Source: Niastella sp. (GTDB lineage: Bacteria > Bacteroidota > Bacteroidia > Chitinophagales > Chitinophagaceae). From it: 64,000 nucleotides of DNA. Location of the stretch: assembly GCA_017744515.1 (NCBI GenBank), contig JAGIBF010000009.1, positions 44,984-108,983 of the forward strand. The letters are read 5' to 3'. How positions within the stretch are numbered: the stretch's first letter is position 1; each line of letters opens with the position of its first letter. The notes beneath the pieces are model-generated. The model saw only the letters and a program-made list of their open reading frames with translations. It did no database searches and had not been told where the DNA came from. A program made the position numbers and the translations under genes. Of this stretch, positions 9,566 through 17,611 are shown piece after piece.

Positions 9566-9596
9566 TTGTGTTAAAGGAAAGGTAAAACTACTTTTA
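9566..9596 (+). promoter_or_regulatory. Bacteroidota-type promoter of small RNA candidate A
   Basis: TTG at 9566-9568, exactly 20 bp, then TACTTTTA at 9589-9596 (TAnnTTTR). The same TTG-N20-TAnnTTT arrangement and the preceding bases (CAGTTTTnCTCTTGT) recur in the two sister elements at 17.25 and 18.53 kb. Confidence 0.7.
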
Positions 9597-9600
9597 CACT

Positions 9601-9840
9601 GTTGATAAATGATACGGTTTCCGAAAAAATCCAAACATCCTGAAAGACCGCAATATCCAGGAAAAACCAAACGTCCAGAGTCCAACGTCCAAAAAGAAAC
9701 CAACTGGAACAATATCATTTAAACAACCATTTAAAATTCCAGTATCGATTATCCAATTATCCCGGAAAATCTTCATGGTTAATGTTCATCTGAATCACGT
9801 CCAAAAGATTTTAAGCCCCGCAGCAATGTGGGGCTTTTTT
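9601..9840 (+). ncRNA. Candidate structured small RNA, copy A of three
   Basis: About 240 nt between a conserved promoter and a terminator, with no open reading frame of note. The 5' arm 9601-9622 pairs with 9706-9727: GUUG with CAAC, UAAAUGAUA with UAUCAUUUA, then a mismatched CG/AA step and GUUUCC with GGAAC. Between the arms lies a C- and A-rich, G-poor loop with AATATCCAGGAAAAACCA. After the helix come ATCCAATTATCC and the 3' block CACGTCCAAAAGATT directly before the terminator. Copies at 17.29-17.52 and 18.57-18.79 kb share these blocks in the same order and orientation. It ends 110 bp before the next plus-strand gene, so it is not that gene's leader unless the terminator is read through. 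Expression is not shown here. Confidence 0.7.
9813..9840 (+). terminator. Terminator of small RNA candidate A
   Basis: AAGCCCC at 9813-9819 pairs with GGGGCTT at 9830-9836 and is followed by T residues up to 9840. Confidence 0.8.
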
Positions 9841-9950
9841 ATGCCCATCCCCGGAGAAATAATGACAAGCTATCACGTACAAAAGGCTGTCTGTGTAGAA
9901 GAGGTGGTAGGGTAGGTCAGAGGGCGTATATTTATTAAAAGCACTTAGCC

Positions 9951-10865
9951 ATGAACTTCCTGCGCCTTTGCGGCAGCCTTGCCTGCCTGTTATCCCTTAT
10001 GCTGCTTGCCCGCTGTGGCGCTCCATCTTATTCCTCAGCCATAGTTTACCCTTCGCCCATGCCCGATTCTGTTGCGCTGCCCTTTATGCCCGGCATCGTC
10101 TGCAGCGACTCCCTCGACTTCAATGCGGCCTTTTCTCCTGACGGAAAATCCTTCTATTTCACCCGGCGACTGACGAAATGGGTAGTGCTGGTGTCTCATT
10201 TCAACGGCTCGAAATGGAGCGCACCCGTACCTGCTCCCTTTGCCGATACCGCTTATGCCGAGGCGGATGCCACTTTCGCGCCGGATGGCTCCGTATATTT
10301 TATTTCCAACCGTCCGCGCAGTCCTGCCGATACCTTATCCGATTACGATATCTGGCGCAGGCGTCCCCTCGCCAATGGTGGCTGGAGTGAACCGGAGAAT
10401 GTTACGGTCATCAACTCTGATAGTACCGAATATTATATCTCTTTTGCCGAAAATGGCAACCTCTATTTCGCCTCCTTTCGCGCCGGCGGTTATGGTTCGG
10501 TTGATATTTATGTAAGTAAGCTTGCCAACGGGGAATATACAGCACCGGTAAACCTGGGACCAGCGATCAACACTGCCGGCACAGAACATGATCCCTGTAT
10601 TTCCCCCAAAGAAGATTACCTGGTCTTCACCGCCGCCGAAAGAAAAGACACCATCGGCGAGGCCGACCTGTATGGCTCCAGACTGGTAGCCGGCAAATGG
10701 TGCCCTTCCGTTAACCTCGGCAAGCGTGTCAACACGCCTACGTATGAGTATTGTTCTTACTTCTCTCCGGATGGGCAGTATCTCTTCTTCAGCAGTGACT
10801 TTGATGTGAAATGGGTGAAAGCGAAGTCTGTGCTGGATGATATTGACAGAGCATGTAAGTATTGA
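9951..10865 (+). CDS. PD40/WD40-like beta-propeller lipoprotein
   Basis: 304 aa. The lipoprotein signal ends in LLARC, with the lipidated Cys at residue 22. The body consists of TolB/PD40-type propeller blades with the repeated hallmark of PDG followed by aromatic strands: FSPDGKSFYFTRR, FAPDGSVYFISNRP, FAENGNLYFASFR, SPKEDYLVFTAAE and FSPDGQYLFFSSD. Such stand-alone propellers are common in Bacteroidota, act in the periplasm or at the surface and bind proteins or glycans; no enzyme motif is visible. It ends 2 bp before the convergent transporter gene. A TATATTTA at 9927-9934 could be its -7 box, but no TTG stands at the proper distance. Confidence 0.85.
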   Translation: MNFLRLCGSLACLLSLMLLARCGAPSYSSAIVYPSPMPDSVALPFMPGIVCSDSLDFNAAFSPDGKSFYFTRRLTKWVVLVSHFNGSKWSAPVPAPFADTAYAEADATFAPDGSVYFISNRPRSPADTLSDYDIWRRRPLANGGWSEPENVTVINSDSTEYYISFAENGNLYFASFRAGGYGSVDIYVSKLANGEYTAPVNLGPAINTAGTEHDPCISPKEDYLVFTAAERKDTIGEADLYGSRLVAGKWCPSVNLGKRVNTPTYEYCSYFSPDGQYLFFSSDFDVKWVKAKSVLDDIDRACKY

Positions 10866-10867
10866 AA

Positions 10868-11773
10868 CTACGTGCTACGCGCCGTGAGCCTTGAACGAAA
10901 ATGCACATGTATGTTCATCCACACAATGGCCAGCAGCATGATAACGATGCCTGTCCATTGCAGCGGAGCAATCCGCTCGTCCAGCACAATACTGGCGCAT
11001 ATTACAGCTACCGGTAATTCAGCCGTCATGATGATGGCGCTGATGCCTGCCCCTATACGGGGTATGCCCTGTGCAAAAAGCACCGGAGGAATGATGGTGC
11101 CAAAGAGAGCAAGAAACAAGGTCCATTTGATCAATCCCATATCGAAATGGTGCCCAACGGTAAGCTGGTGAAAATTCACGACCGCTATCCCGATGGTTGA
11201 ACCAGTCATGATGATGGCGCTTTTTTCCAATGCCGGTATCGCGATGCCGATCCTGCTGTTGGCTACCACATAGATGGCATACAGGAATGCCGACGCAAGG
11301 GCGTATAACATCCCTTTTATGAAGGCGCCATCGACTTGTAGGCGTGTCATCCCGCTGGCCAGCAGGGTGCCCGCCAGTATGATGGCGATAGTAATCAACT
11401 GTATGGCATCCGCTTTCTTATTGAAGATGATGCGGTCCAGTAATACACCCATCCAGGTAAACTGCATGAGCAGGATAATGGCCACCGATGCAGGGATGTA
11501 TTTTACAGATACATAGTACACGAAAGTAGTGAGGCCGATGGCCGCGCCTGTGATCAATACCGGCCAGCTGTTGGCTATTGGTATTGCTGATTGCGTCTTT
11601 TGTTGTTTACGTTTCAGCCAAACGCACAGCCACAATACGAGCATGCCGGTGAAAGCCTGTGTAACAGATATGCCGGCGGCCGTATATCCTTCACGATACG
11701 CCAGCTTTACGAACGTAGAGAGTATGCCGAAGCTGCAGGCTCCGGCGAAAACCATCAATATATATTTAGTCAT
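10868..11773 (-). CDS. DMT-superfamily (EamA) inner-membrane transporter
   Basis: 301 aa from the ATG at 11773 (MTKYILMVFAGACSFGILST); a start 23 codons upstream would add a polar extension that the family lacks. Ten hydrophobic helices form two EamA repeats, with the first-repeat phrase AACSFG-type start and SAFLYAIYVVANSR, and the second repeat ending LQWTGIVIMLLAIVWMNIH, typical of the family (PxxxGxxLILxGV). It would export or import a small metabolite; the substrate cannot be deduced. It converges on the PD40 lipoprotein gene and has no partner genes. Confidence 0.9.
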   Translation of the reverse strand: MTKYILMVFAGACSFGILSTFVKLAYREGYTAAGISVTQAFTGMLVLWLCVWLKRKQQKTQSAIPIANSWPVLITGAAIGLTTFVYYVSVKYIPASVAIILLMQFTWMGVLLDRIIFNKKADAIQLITIAIILAGTLLASGMTRLQVDGAFIKGMLYALASAFLYAIYVVANSRIGIAIPALEKSAIIMTGSTIGIAVVNFHQLTVGHHFDMGLIKWTLFLALFGTIIPPVLFAQGIPRIGAGISAIIMTAELPVAVICASIVLDERIAPLQWTGIVIMLLAIVWMNIHVHFRSRLTARST

Positions 11774-12022
11774 TGTTTCCGGTTGTGATAATAAAAGGCT
11801 ACGAGGCAGAAAGGCATTGAGGCAACAAGAGAAAACGCTCATGTTGACTTAATCTTTACAATACCTGTTGATTTCAGGCATTGAATAGGAAATGCAATAA
11901 CAACCGGGCTTACGTGGTTACAAGCCGCCAAGAGCATGGAATGTTCCGGTCATTATGCAAATGCAACCGGAGGAGGAGGTGTGGAGGAAAGTATTCTGTG
12001 ATTCATGATGTCTTCAATTGTG

Positions 12023-12378
12023 TTACAATAATAGCAAGAAATATCCAATCTCAGGCAATTCAGCATAGGGTTGTTTTCTTGCACGGGCGCCTGCCATAAT
12101 ACTCAGTTTATATCTTTCCGGATTGAATTTTGCCCGCATAAAGAGTGGGGTACTCTTATTGGCTGCTATCAGCAACTGAAGTCCGTTTATACGATCCGTT
12201 AATGGTTTTTGGCGCCATTGCTCACGTGTAGGGCTGTGCCAATAAGGAGGCTGGTTACATCTATGTCAAGCACTTCATAGCCATCCCTATAAGCAGGGTC
12301 TGCATTTGTTTGGCTAACATAATGAAGGAAGGGTTATGCCTCCTCAAACGCATCGACTACCCGGTAGCGTATAGTCAT
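12023..12378 (-). pseudogene. Decayed gene of unknown function
   Basis: Reading the minus strand from ATG 12378 gives MTIRYRVVDAFEEA, then an in-frame TAA at 12334-12336, then PFLHYVSQTNADPAYRDGY and EVLDIDV. After a frame change near 12250-12265 it continues with NQPPYWHSPTREQWRQK, PLTDRINGLQLLIAANKST and PLFMRAKFNPERYKLSIMAG, and stops at 12023. The residues look like real protein sequence, so I read this as one small gene broken by a nonsense codon and a frameshift. I do not recognise the family. It lies 32 bp past the stop of the DUF6157 gene on the same strand and could once have been its operon partner. Confidence 0.45.
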
Positions 12379-12410
12379 TTTCCTAAAGAAATGCAAATGT
12401 GTAGTGTGGT

Positions 12411-12836
12411 TTACCCCCGGCGGGAACGCATGGCCCGCACGTGCTGGAGCGCTTTGTCTTTGGCCAGTTTTTTATACTCGGGTGAGTCGACGGCATAGAT
12501 AGCTACTTTGCCTTCTCCATCACTGTGCACGCCCCAGCCATAACGCTTGGCCAGCGGGGAGGAGCGGAGGCAGGGTTGCCCTTTGGAAAAGAACTGTTCG
12601 CGTGCGGCAGGTTGCTCATTCCGGTTGATCTTATTCCTTTCGGCAAACACCTGAAACAGCACATCGTCGGAAGTGTATTTGTAAGGATTGTTGGCAATGA
12701 GGTCAAACTGGCTATTGGCTACCGTTTTATTATCCCCTTTTTGTGGAGGTACTTCTCCTATTTTCACCGGGCAGTCGTCGGCCACCTCTATGAAGGTATT
12801 TTGGTAGTTGGTGGTGTGTATCCTAAAATCTTTCAT
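12411..12836 (-). CDS. DUF6157 family protein
   Basis: 141 aa from the ATG at 12836 (MKDFRIHTTNYQNTFIEVAD). The sequence carries the conserved phrases of this small cytosolic family: TTNYxNTFIEVAxDCPV, KTVANSQFDLIANNPYKYTSDD and VLFQVFAERN. A GWGVHSDGEGKVAIYAVDS segment precedes a basic C-terminal tail (LQHVRAMRSRRG). No signal peptide or membrane helix is present. The function of the family is unknown. The gene stands alone apart from the decayed gene downstream. Confidence 0.75.
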   Translation of the reverse strand: MKDFRIHTTNYQNTFIEVADDCPVKIGEVPPQKGDNKTVANSQFDLIANNPYKYTSDDVLFQVFAERNKINRNEQPAAREQFFSKGQPCLRSSPLAKRYGWGVHSDGEGKVAIYAVDSPEYKKLAKDKALQHVRAMRSRRG

Positions 12837-13126
12837 GGCTTTCAATGTATAGTAAACGGCTCATGCGGCCCCTACCAAGTTAGCAAAATTTCCGGTCAGT
12901 AAGCCAGGGCTTCTGGCAGGTCTGAGCGATTTTTAATTTGCCAGTTTATTGGGAATTATGACTTTTTTCTTACATTTGATACAGCCTTGTGTGAAATCCT
13001 TTTTTGATTCCCCTGTTATTCCAGTCTGCTATATTTTATAGTGGCGGTATTGATCCCGGTGCATTCCTTGCTTTGTTTATTATTCATTAAGAAGCTTGCT
13101 ACGGCAATGATCTGTATGCTTCGTCT
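12837..13126. other. Intergenic region without recognised content
   Basis: About 290 bp between divergent genes. I see no reading frame, hairpin terminator or convincing promoter here, only generally AT-rich DNA that must hold the start signals of the flanking genes. Confidence 0.4.
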
Positions 13127-13171
13127 ATGGAGCTACTGATGTATGCTTTGATTGCTCATAAATTAACTGTT

Positions 13172-13495
13172 TTGAAAAAATATCTATTACCCATTTTCCT
13201 GTTGATTGCCCTGCTGATCGCCACTGGTCTGGCATGGGCCCAGGGGATTTAATCGTTTCACATGTTTACCATCAAAGTGCGTCCTAACCCGGTTGATGAT
13301 GTAGTAACCGTTGCCGGCCTGGCTCCCGGAAGCCAGCTATGCCTGATCGACGCCTCAGGTAATGTTGTAGCCAATGTCATCACCACCCAAACAACCCAGG
13401 AGATCGACATGCGAACCCTTTCCCGGGCTTCCTACATTTTGCAGGTGTTGTATGATAACAAGATGGTCAAGAGTGTTCAACTGACCAGGCAATAG
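13172..13495 (+). pseudogene. Signal peptide and T9SS sorting domain separated by a stop codon
   Basis: From a TTG at 13172 the frame reads a signal peptide (MKKYLLPIFLLIALLIATGL, then AWAQGI) and stops at TAA 13250-13252; in-frame ATGs at 13127 and 13139 could extend it. In the same frame, four codons after the stop, ATG 13262 opens a 77-aa segment: FTIKVRPNPVDDVVTVAGL ... GNVVANVITTQTTQEIDMRT ... SYILQVLYDNKMVKSVQLTR. This is a type A C-terminal sorting domain of type IX secretion cargo (PNP start, strand-rich, K.V.L end). No cargo domain exists between them. It is either a shrunken cargo gene broken by one nonsense codon, or a base-calling error in a 107-aa 'signal plus sorting domain' protein. 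Confidence 0.6.
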
Positions 13496-13503
13496 CTGGC
13501 TGC

Positions 13504-15237
13504 TTATTTCCACACAGGTATGTCGAGATAGCTGCTATTGTACCATTGAACGTGAAGGGGCGCGCCTGCGTCTTTAATCGTTTCCGTATTGACGTCCCTG
13601 CCGGTACCATAATTGATTTGCTCGAAGGGGCTTTTATTGATGTTGACGATGGCCACTATCCTGCTGCCCTTGCTAAGTTGCCTGCCGGTGATATAGGAAT
13701 TGTCAAAGGGTATCGTTTCTTTTCTTCCTGGTGTTAGCAGCTGCCTTTTGGTGTTGCTGCGCGCAAAGCTCGCACGTCCCATATAGTAGGAGAGGTAAAA
13801 ATACCTTCCATCCGGCATCTGCTCAAACAAGGCGATGCTATAGTCCATGTCTTTCTTATTGATGCTGGCTATGATCTCTCCCGTAAATCTTCCTGTTATT
13901 TGCATGGGTTCTTGCAACGGAGCTGTTTTATATACCAGCCCATTGGTGAACACGGTATCGTAGATGATATTGTTGGCGTAGTAATAACTGCGCCTGCTGG
14001 TGCGATCCGTAAAGTCTATCTGCTGGCTTACTGCCTGTTGTTGTAATGGCCGTTGTGGACTGAGTAAGTGATGCGCACGCTTATTATCTGGCGTGAGATA
14101 AAGCCGCAGCGTATGGTTGCTCATTTGCTTTAGTGTAGGCACATGCTTCCATTCATTGGCGCCCATCACCTCGAAGTTGATGTAGTCCTTTAGCAGGGCT
14201 GGTTTAGGACCACCTTTAAGTATGTAATCAAACCATTGGTAAATGATAGCATGAATGGGAATATTAGCCACCGGGTCGATCGGATAGTTGATGTATACGG
14301 AGTCTGGATAACCCTGCGATCCGAAATGGCCATAGGGACCGATCAGGAAATAATGTTGGGCGTTGGGGTTGTATTTAAGGTGCTCGCGCAGGTAGTAAGT
14401 GGCGCCTGGTTGTCCGCCGTCATAATAGCCGGTGGTAGTGAGCACAGGAATATTGATACGCGCAAAGTCCTGCTGATAAGGGATCATGCTCTGCCAGTAT
14501 TGGTCATAGGTAGGATGGTCGAGCCAGCGTTGAAAGATCGCATTGCCGGGGCGCCCCGCCAGTGTGTCGAGTGCGCGGTAAGAGCGTCCTTCTTCAAACC
14601 ACCGTTCGTATACATCGCCCCAATGACGGCTGTTATAATCCGCAGTGTCCAGCCATTTGTTGTTGGTAGTATAATAGATCCACGGAAAGGGAAAGCTCAT
14701 GAATACATTGTTGGTCATGGGCACATCGAGACCTGGCGCTGCGGAAGCAGAAGGCACGATGGTTTTCAGGGCAGGGTGCAGATGTTTGGTAGCGGCCCAT
14801 TGCACAAAGCCACTATAACTCCCTCCATACATGCCTACCTTTCCATTACTCCAGGATTGATGGGCAATCCAGTCGATGACATCGTACGCATCGGCGCCTT
14901 CATGCTCATAAGGCACTATTGCATCGGGGCTGTATCTTTTTCCTCTTGTGTAGGCTACTATGCCCACGTAACCATTATTAACCGCTGCTATCGCTTTTTT
15001 GATATCTGTTGTGCGGGCATAGATGGTAAAGAAGAGGATCGTGGGCTGTGGGGCAGTAAGGCCTGCCTTCCTTACTACCAATGCTGAAATATGAGCGCCA
15101 TCCCGGGTTTTGATCAGTACACTATCATCGATGATATACTGTTGGTTGGTGCTGCTGTCTTTGGCTGGCGTTGATTGCGCAGTCAATCGAATGCTTGCTA
15201 TCAGGCAAAAGAATGTCAGTGAGAAAAATGCTCTCAT
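13504..15237 (-). CDS. CocE/NonD family S15-type serine hydrolase, secreted
   Basis: 577 aa. Signal peptide ends around RLTAQS (residue 22). The alpha/beta-hydrolase of the X-Pro dipeptidyl-peptidase S15/CocE family is marked by the nucleophile motif GGSYSG (Ser140), preceded by the family phrase DAYDVIDWIAHQSWSNGKVG. Asp and His of the triad probably lie near the phrases TTGYYDGGQPGATYYL and IGPYGHFGSQGYPD. A C-terminal jelly-roll-like domain (from about 395) matches the PepX_C domain. Substrates of family members are acyl or peptide bonds such as glutaryl-7-ACA, cocaine or X-Pro dipeptides; which one applies here is unknown. It is 34 bp after the LytTR regulator gene and probably co-transcribed with the two-component pair. 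Confidence 0.88.
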   Translation of the reverse strand: MRAFFSLTFFCLIASIRLTAQSTPAKDSSTNQQYIIDDSVLIKTRDGAHISALVVRKAGLTAPQPTILFFTIYARTTDIKKAIAAVNNGYVGIVAYTRGKRYSPDAIVPYEHEGADAYDVIDWIAHQSWSNGKVGMYGGSYSGFVQWAATKHLHPALKTIVPSASAAPGLDVPMTNNVFMSFPFPWIYYTTNNKWLDTADYNSRHWGDVYERWFEEGRSYRALDTLAGRPGNAIFQRWLDHPTYDQYWQSMIPYQQDFARINIPVLTTTGYYDGGQPGATYYLREHLKYNPNAQHYFLIGPYGHFGSQGYPDSVYINYPIDPVANIPIHAIIYQWFDYILKGGPKPALLKDYINFEVMGANEWKHVPTLKQMSNHTLRLYLTPDNKRAHHLLSPQRPLQQQAVSQQIDFTDRTSRRSYYYANNIIYDTVFTNGLVYKTAPLQEPMQITGRFTGEIIASINKKDMDYSIALFEQMPDGRYFYLSYYMGRASFARSNTKRQLLTPGRKETIPFDNSYITGRQLSKGSRIVAIVNINKSPFEQINYGTGRDVNTETIKDAGAPLHVQWYNSSYLDIPVWK

Positions 15238-15271
15238 AATAGTGTCTTTAAAAATGAATGAGTCGTTTACG

Positions 15272-15991
15272 CTATAGTCTGCTCTTGCTTTTGAATGCTG
15301 CCGATTGCCGGGTCGACAAAATAATTGCCGTGCCAGTGTGCAGGCTTACCTGTAGCCTTCCGTCGGGCAGCGGTTGCACTGCTGCGATAAAGTTGGTATT
15401 GATGATGGCTGTTCTGCTGGTTCTGAAAAACATTGCCTGGTCAAGCTGTTTTTCCAGTTGATTCAGCGATCGTTTGATGTATGCTTTTTTGTTACCAAAG
15501 TATAGCCGGGCATAGTTGCCGGTAGATTCTATGAGGTATATATCCTTTACCTGTATAAAGTGATACTGTTCCCCTTCTTTAATGAACAAGGTATGCGTAC
15601 CGGGCAGTGTTTCACTCGTACTGGTCCTGACTGCGAGCATTGTCCTGATCTTTTCTATCGCTTGCGCAAAGCGTTCTTCACGGATGGGTTTTACGAGGTA
15701 ATCGAGAGCATTGGCATCGAACGCCTGTACGGCATATTGGTTATACGCCGTAGTAAAAATGACTTCCGGCAGTTCTTCCAATGATTCAAGCAGATCGAAC
15801 CCGGTTCGTTCAGGCATTTGTATATCGAGGAAGATAAGATCGGGATGAAGCATATTGATCTGTTGTTCCGCCTCGTCGGCATCGGCGGCCTCTGCCACCA
15901 CTTCAAAGTCATTATAGGGCAGGAGGTGGCGTCTGATCTCTTCACGCGCCAGTCGTTCATCATCGATGATCAGGGTGCGGTACGGCTTCAT
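15272..15991 (-). CDS. LytTR-family response regulator
   Basis: 239 aa. Receiver domain at residues 3-120 with the acidic pair Asp10/Asp11, phospho-acceptor Asp56 (LIFLDIQMP), Thr80/81 and Lys101. A LytTR DNA-binding domain occupies about 140-237 (FIKEGEQYHFIQVKDIYLIE ... YIKRSLNQLEKQL, FFRTSRTAIINTNFI). The gene overlaps the upstream histidine kinase by 4 bp, so the two are translationally coupled. It probably controls transcription after phosphorylation by that kinase; the hydrolase gene 34 bp downstream may be part of the same operon. Confidence 0.95.
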   Translation of the reverse strand: MKPYRTLIIDDERLAREEIRRHLLPYNDFEVVAEAADADEAEQQINMLHPDLIFLDIQMPERTGFDLLESLEELPEVIFTTAYNQYAVQAFDANALDYLVKPIREERFAQAIEKIRTMLAVRTSTSETLPGTHTLFIKEGEQYHFIQVKDIYLIESTGNYARLYFGNKKAYIKRSLNQLEKQLDQAMFFRTSRTAIINTNFIAAVQPLPDGRLQVSLHTGTAIILSTRQSAAFKSKSRL

Positions 15992-17046
15992 GTGCGCGGC
16001 ATGGTGATGGTGGCTAATACGGTTTCAGTAGTGAGCTGCGTAAGGTGCAGGCTGGCCTGGCCACCAAACTGCAGTTGCAGGCGCTCCTGCAGGTTCTTTA
16101 ACCCCAGCCCGCCATTATGTTGCGCCTGTAATATGCCCGGGTTTTGCACCGTTGCCTGCAGGTGGCCATTGTGTTGTTCTACTTTGATGCTGATCGAGCC
16201 ACCACTTTTACGTTGCGCTATTCCGTGCTTGATAGCATTTTCTACAAGCGTTTGTATGCTCAATGGCAGAATAGCAGTGTGGGCCAGTTGAACATCTATT
16301 GTTATCTGTGTATGCAATCGTTCTTCGAAGCGTAGTTTTTCCAGTTCAAGGTAGTCTTCAACAAGTGCCATTTCCTGCTGTAGGGTAATGAGTGGCGTAT
16401 CCCTGTTGTACAGAGCCGTGCGCAGTACTTCAGAGAGCAGGTCGATGGCCCTGCGGGCTGCCCGTGGGTCTTCCATCACCAGCGCCTTTATATTGTTGAG
16501 CGAGTTGAAGAAGAAATGCGGATTGAGCTGGGCCGTAAGGTTATTGAGCTGCGCCTCTTTGGCGATGAGAGCCAGCCGGGCACTTTCCCTGGTGGCGTTG
16601 ATCTCCCGCTGCGCGTAATGATAACCATAATAAGCCAGCAGCCAGATGCTCATGAGGCGCATGCCGGTCATAAAGGTCGTAAGGGTTTCTGACCGGAAGC
16701 TTTCTTCCAGTGTTCCGGTATAACCATATTCGAACCAATACCGGATGAGGTGGTTTTTACCGACCGTCAATAGAACGAACAGACCTCCGAGAATAATTAC
16801 TGAAGGTATAAGCCTGGTGAGGAGCTTACGTGGCTGCAGCTGATGCCATCCCTGACGCACGGAGATCGTACGGTACAGGTGCGTCACAGGAATATAGATA
16901 AGCAGATCGCCCGCAAAGTGGATAACTGCCAGCCAGGGGCTGAAATTGGTGCCTATAAACCCCATAAAGTTCCAATAAAGCGAAGCCACGGACCAGCCGA
17001 TAAGCTGGCATTTCCAGTAAAGTGATAGACTCCGTGTAGCTTTCAT
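15988..17046 (-). CDS. LytS/YehU-like sensor histidine kinase (His_kinase family)
   Basis: 352 aa. Four hydrophobic helices (about 14-35, 38-58, 78-96, 126-145) form a membrane sensor without a large periplasmic domain. The cytosolic part contains the family phosphorylation motif LNPHFFFNSLNNIK with His177, then a region with YLELEKLRFEERL, the N-box VENAIKHGI, and a GHKL ATPase with the G-box GLGLKNLQERL. It phosphorylates the LytTR regulator encoded by the overlapping downstream gene. The stimulus is unknown. Confidence 0.95.
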   Translation of the reverse strand: MKATRSLSLYWKCQLIGWSVASLYWNFMGFIGTNFSPWLAVIHFAGDLLIYIPVTHLYRTISVRQGWHQLQPRKLLTRLIPSVIILGGLFVLLTVGKNHLIRYWFEYGYTGTLEESFRSETLTTFMTGMRLMSIWLLAYYGYHYAQREINATRESARLALIAKEAQLNNLTAQLNPHFFFNSLNNIKALVMEDPRAARRAIDLLSEVLRTALYNRDTPLITLQQEMALVEDYLELEKLRFEERLHTQITIDVQLAHTAILPLSIQTLVENAIKHGIAQRKSGGSISIKVEQHNGHLQATVQNPGILQAQHNGGLGLKNLQERLQLQFGGQASLHLTQLTTETVLATITMPRT

Positions 17047-17251
17047 GGCTGTGTTGTCTGTTTGTAAGGCAAACCAACAAAATCTATCCGTTATGATGAA
17101 AACAAAGTACAGGAGCGCGTTTGAGCGGGTGATGAACGTCAGGCGATGAACTGACTGGATAAGTTATTCAGTCTGTTTAGGTTATCAGGTGTTCGTAGAT
17201 TTACGATCCGCGCCGTACTTGATGCAGTTTGTAGATTGGGCAGTTTTGCTC

Positions 17252-17282
17252 TTGTATCCACAAGTGGGGATAAGTATTTTTG
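17252..17282 (+). promoter_or_regulatory. Bacteroidota-type promoter of small RNA candidate B
   Basis: TTG at 17252-17254, 20 bp spacer, TATTTTTG at 17275-17282: an exact match to TAnnTTTG. The upstream bases CAGTTTTGCTCTTGT are conserved with copies A and C. Confidence 0.78.
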
Positions 17283-17286
17283 TATT

Positions 17287-17518
17287 GTTGATTAATTGAT
17301 ACGGTTTCCAAAAATCCAACGGCGCCCATGGCCAAATATCCTGAAAAACCAAGGCTCTGATAGCAACCAATATCCAAAAACCAGGAAACAATATCAGTTA
17401 ACGGCCCTTCAAAATCCAATGTCGATATCCAATTATCCGGGAAAAGCTGTGTGATTTATTTTCCTGATGACCGTCCAAACGATTTAAAGGCCCTGATTTT
17501 TCAGGGCCTTTGTCTTTT
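17287..17518 (+). ncRNA. Candidate structured small RNA, copy B of three
   Basis: About 230 nt. The arm UUAAUUGAUACGGUUUCC (17292-17309) pairs with 17384-17401 in 16 of 18 positions, with the same two-base internal mismatch (CG opposite AA) as in copy A; one U-G pair here replaces a Watson-Crick pair in the sisters. The loop holds two copies of the motif ATATCC-GAAAAACCA (near 17336 and 17370). After the helix come TCGATATCCAATTATCC and CCGTCCAAACGATT, as in copy A, and the terminator. It lies between the divergent kinase gene and the DUF1080 gene, whose start is about 95 bp beyond the terminator. Confidence 0.72.
17486..17518 (+). terminator. Terminator of small RNA candidate B
   Basis: AAAGGCCCTGA (17486-17496) pairs with TCAGGGCCTTT (17501-17511), tetraloop TTTT, followed by a T-rich tail. 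Confidence 0.82.
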
Positions 17519-17611
17519 ATGTACCTTCCTCTGTTTGTTACTCCACTGTTATGGCTGTTGGCATTTGAGTAAAATGCTTTATTTTGATGCCATTACTTTT
17601 CAATTGCCTGT

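Noticed and set aside
12336..12378. PhzF-type protein start (YRVVDAF)
   Set aside because: Only the first few residues recall PhzF proteins; the following sequence does not continue the family, so I leave the decayed gene unnamed.
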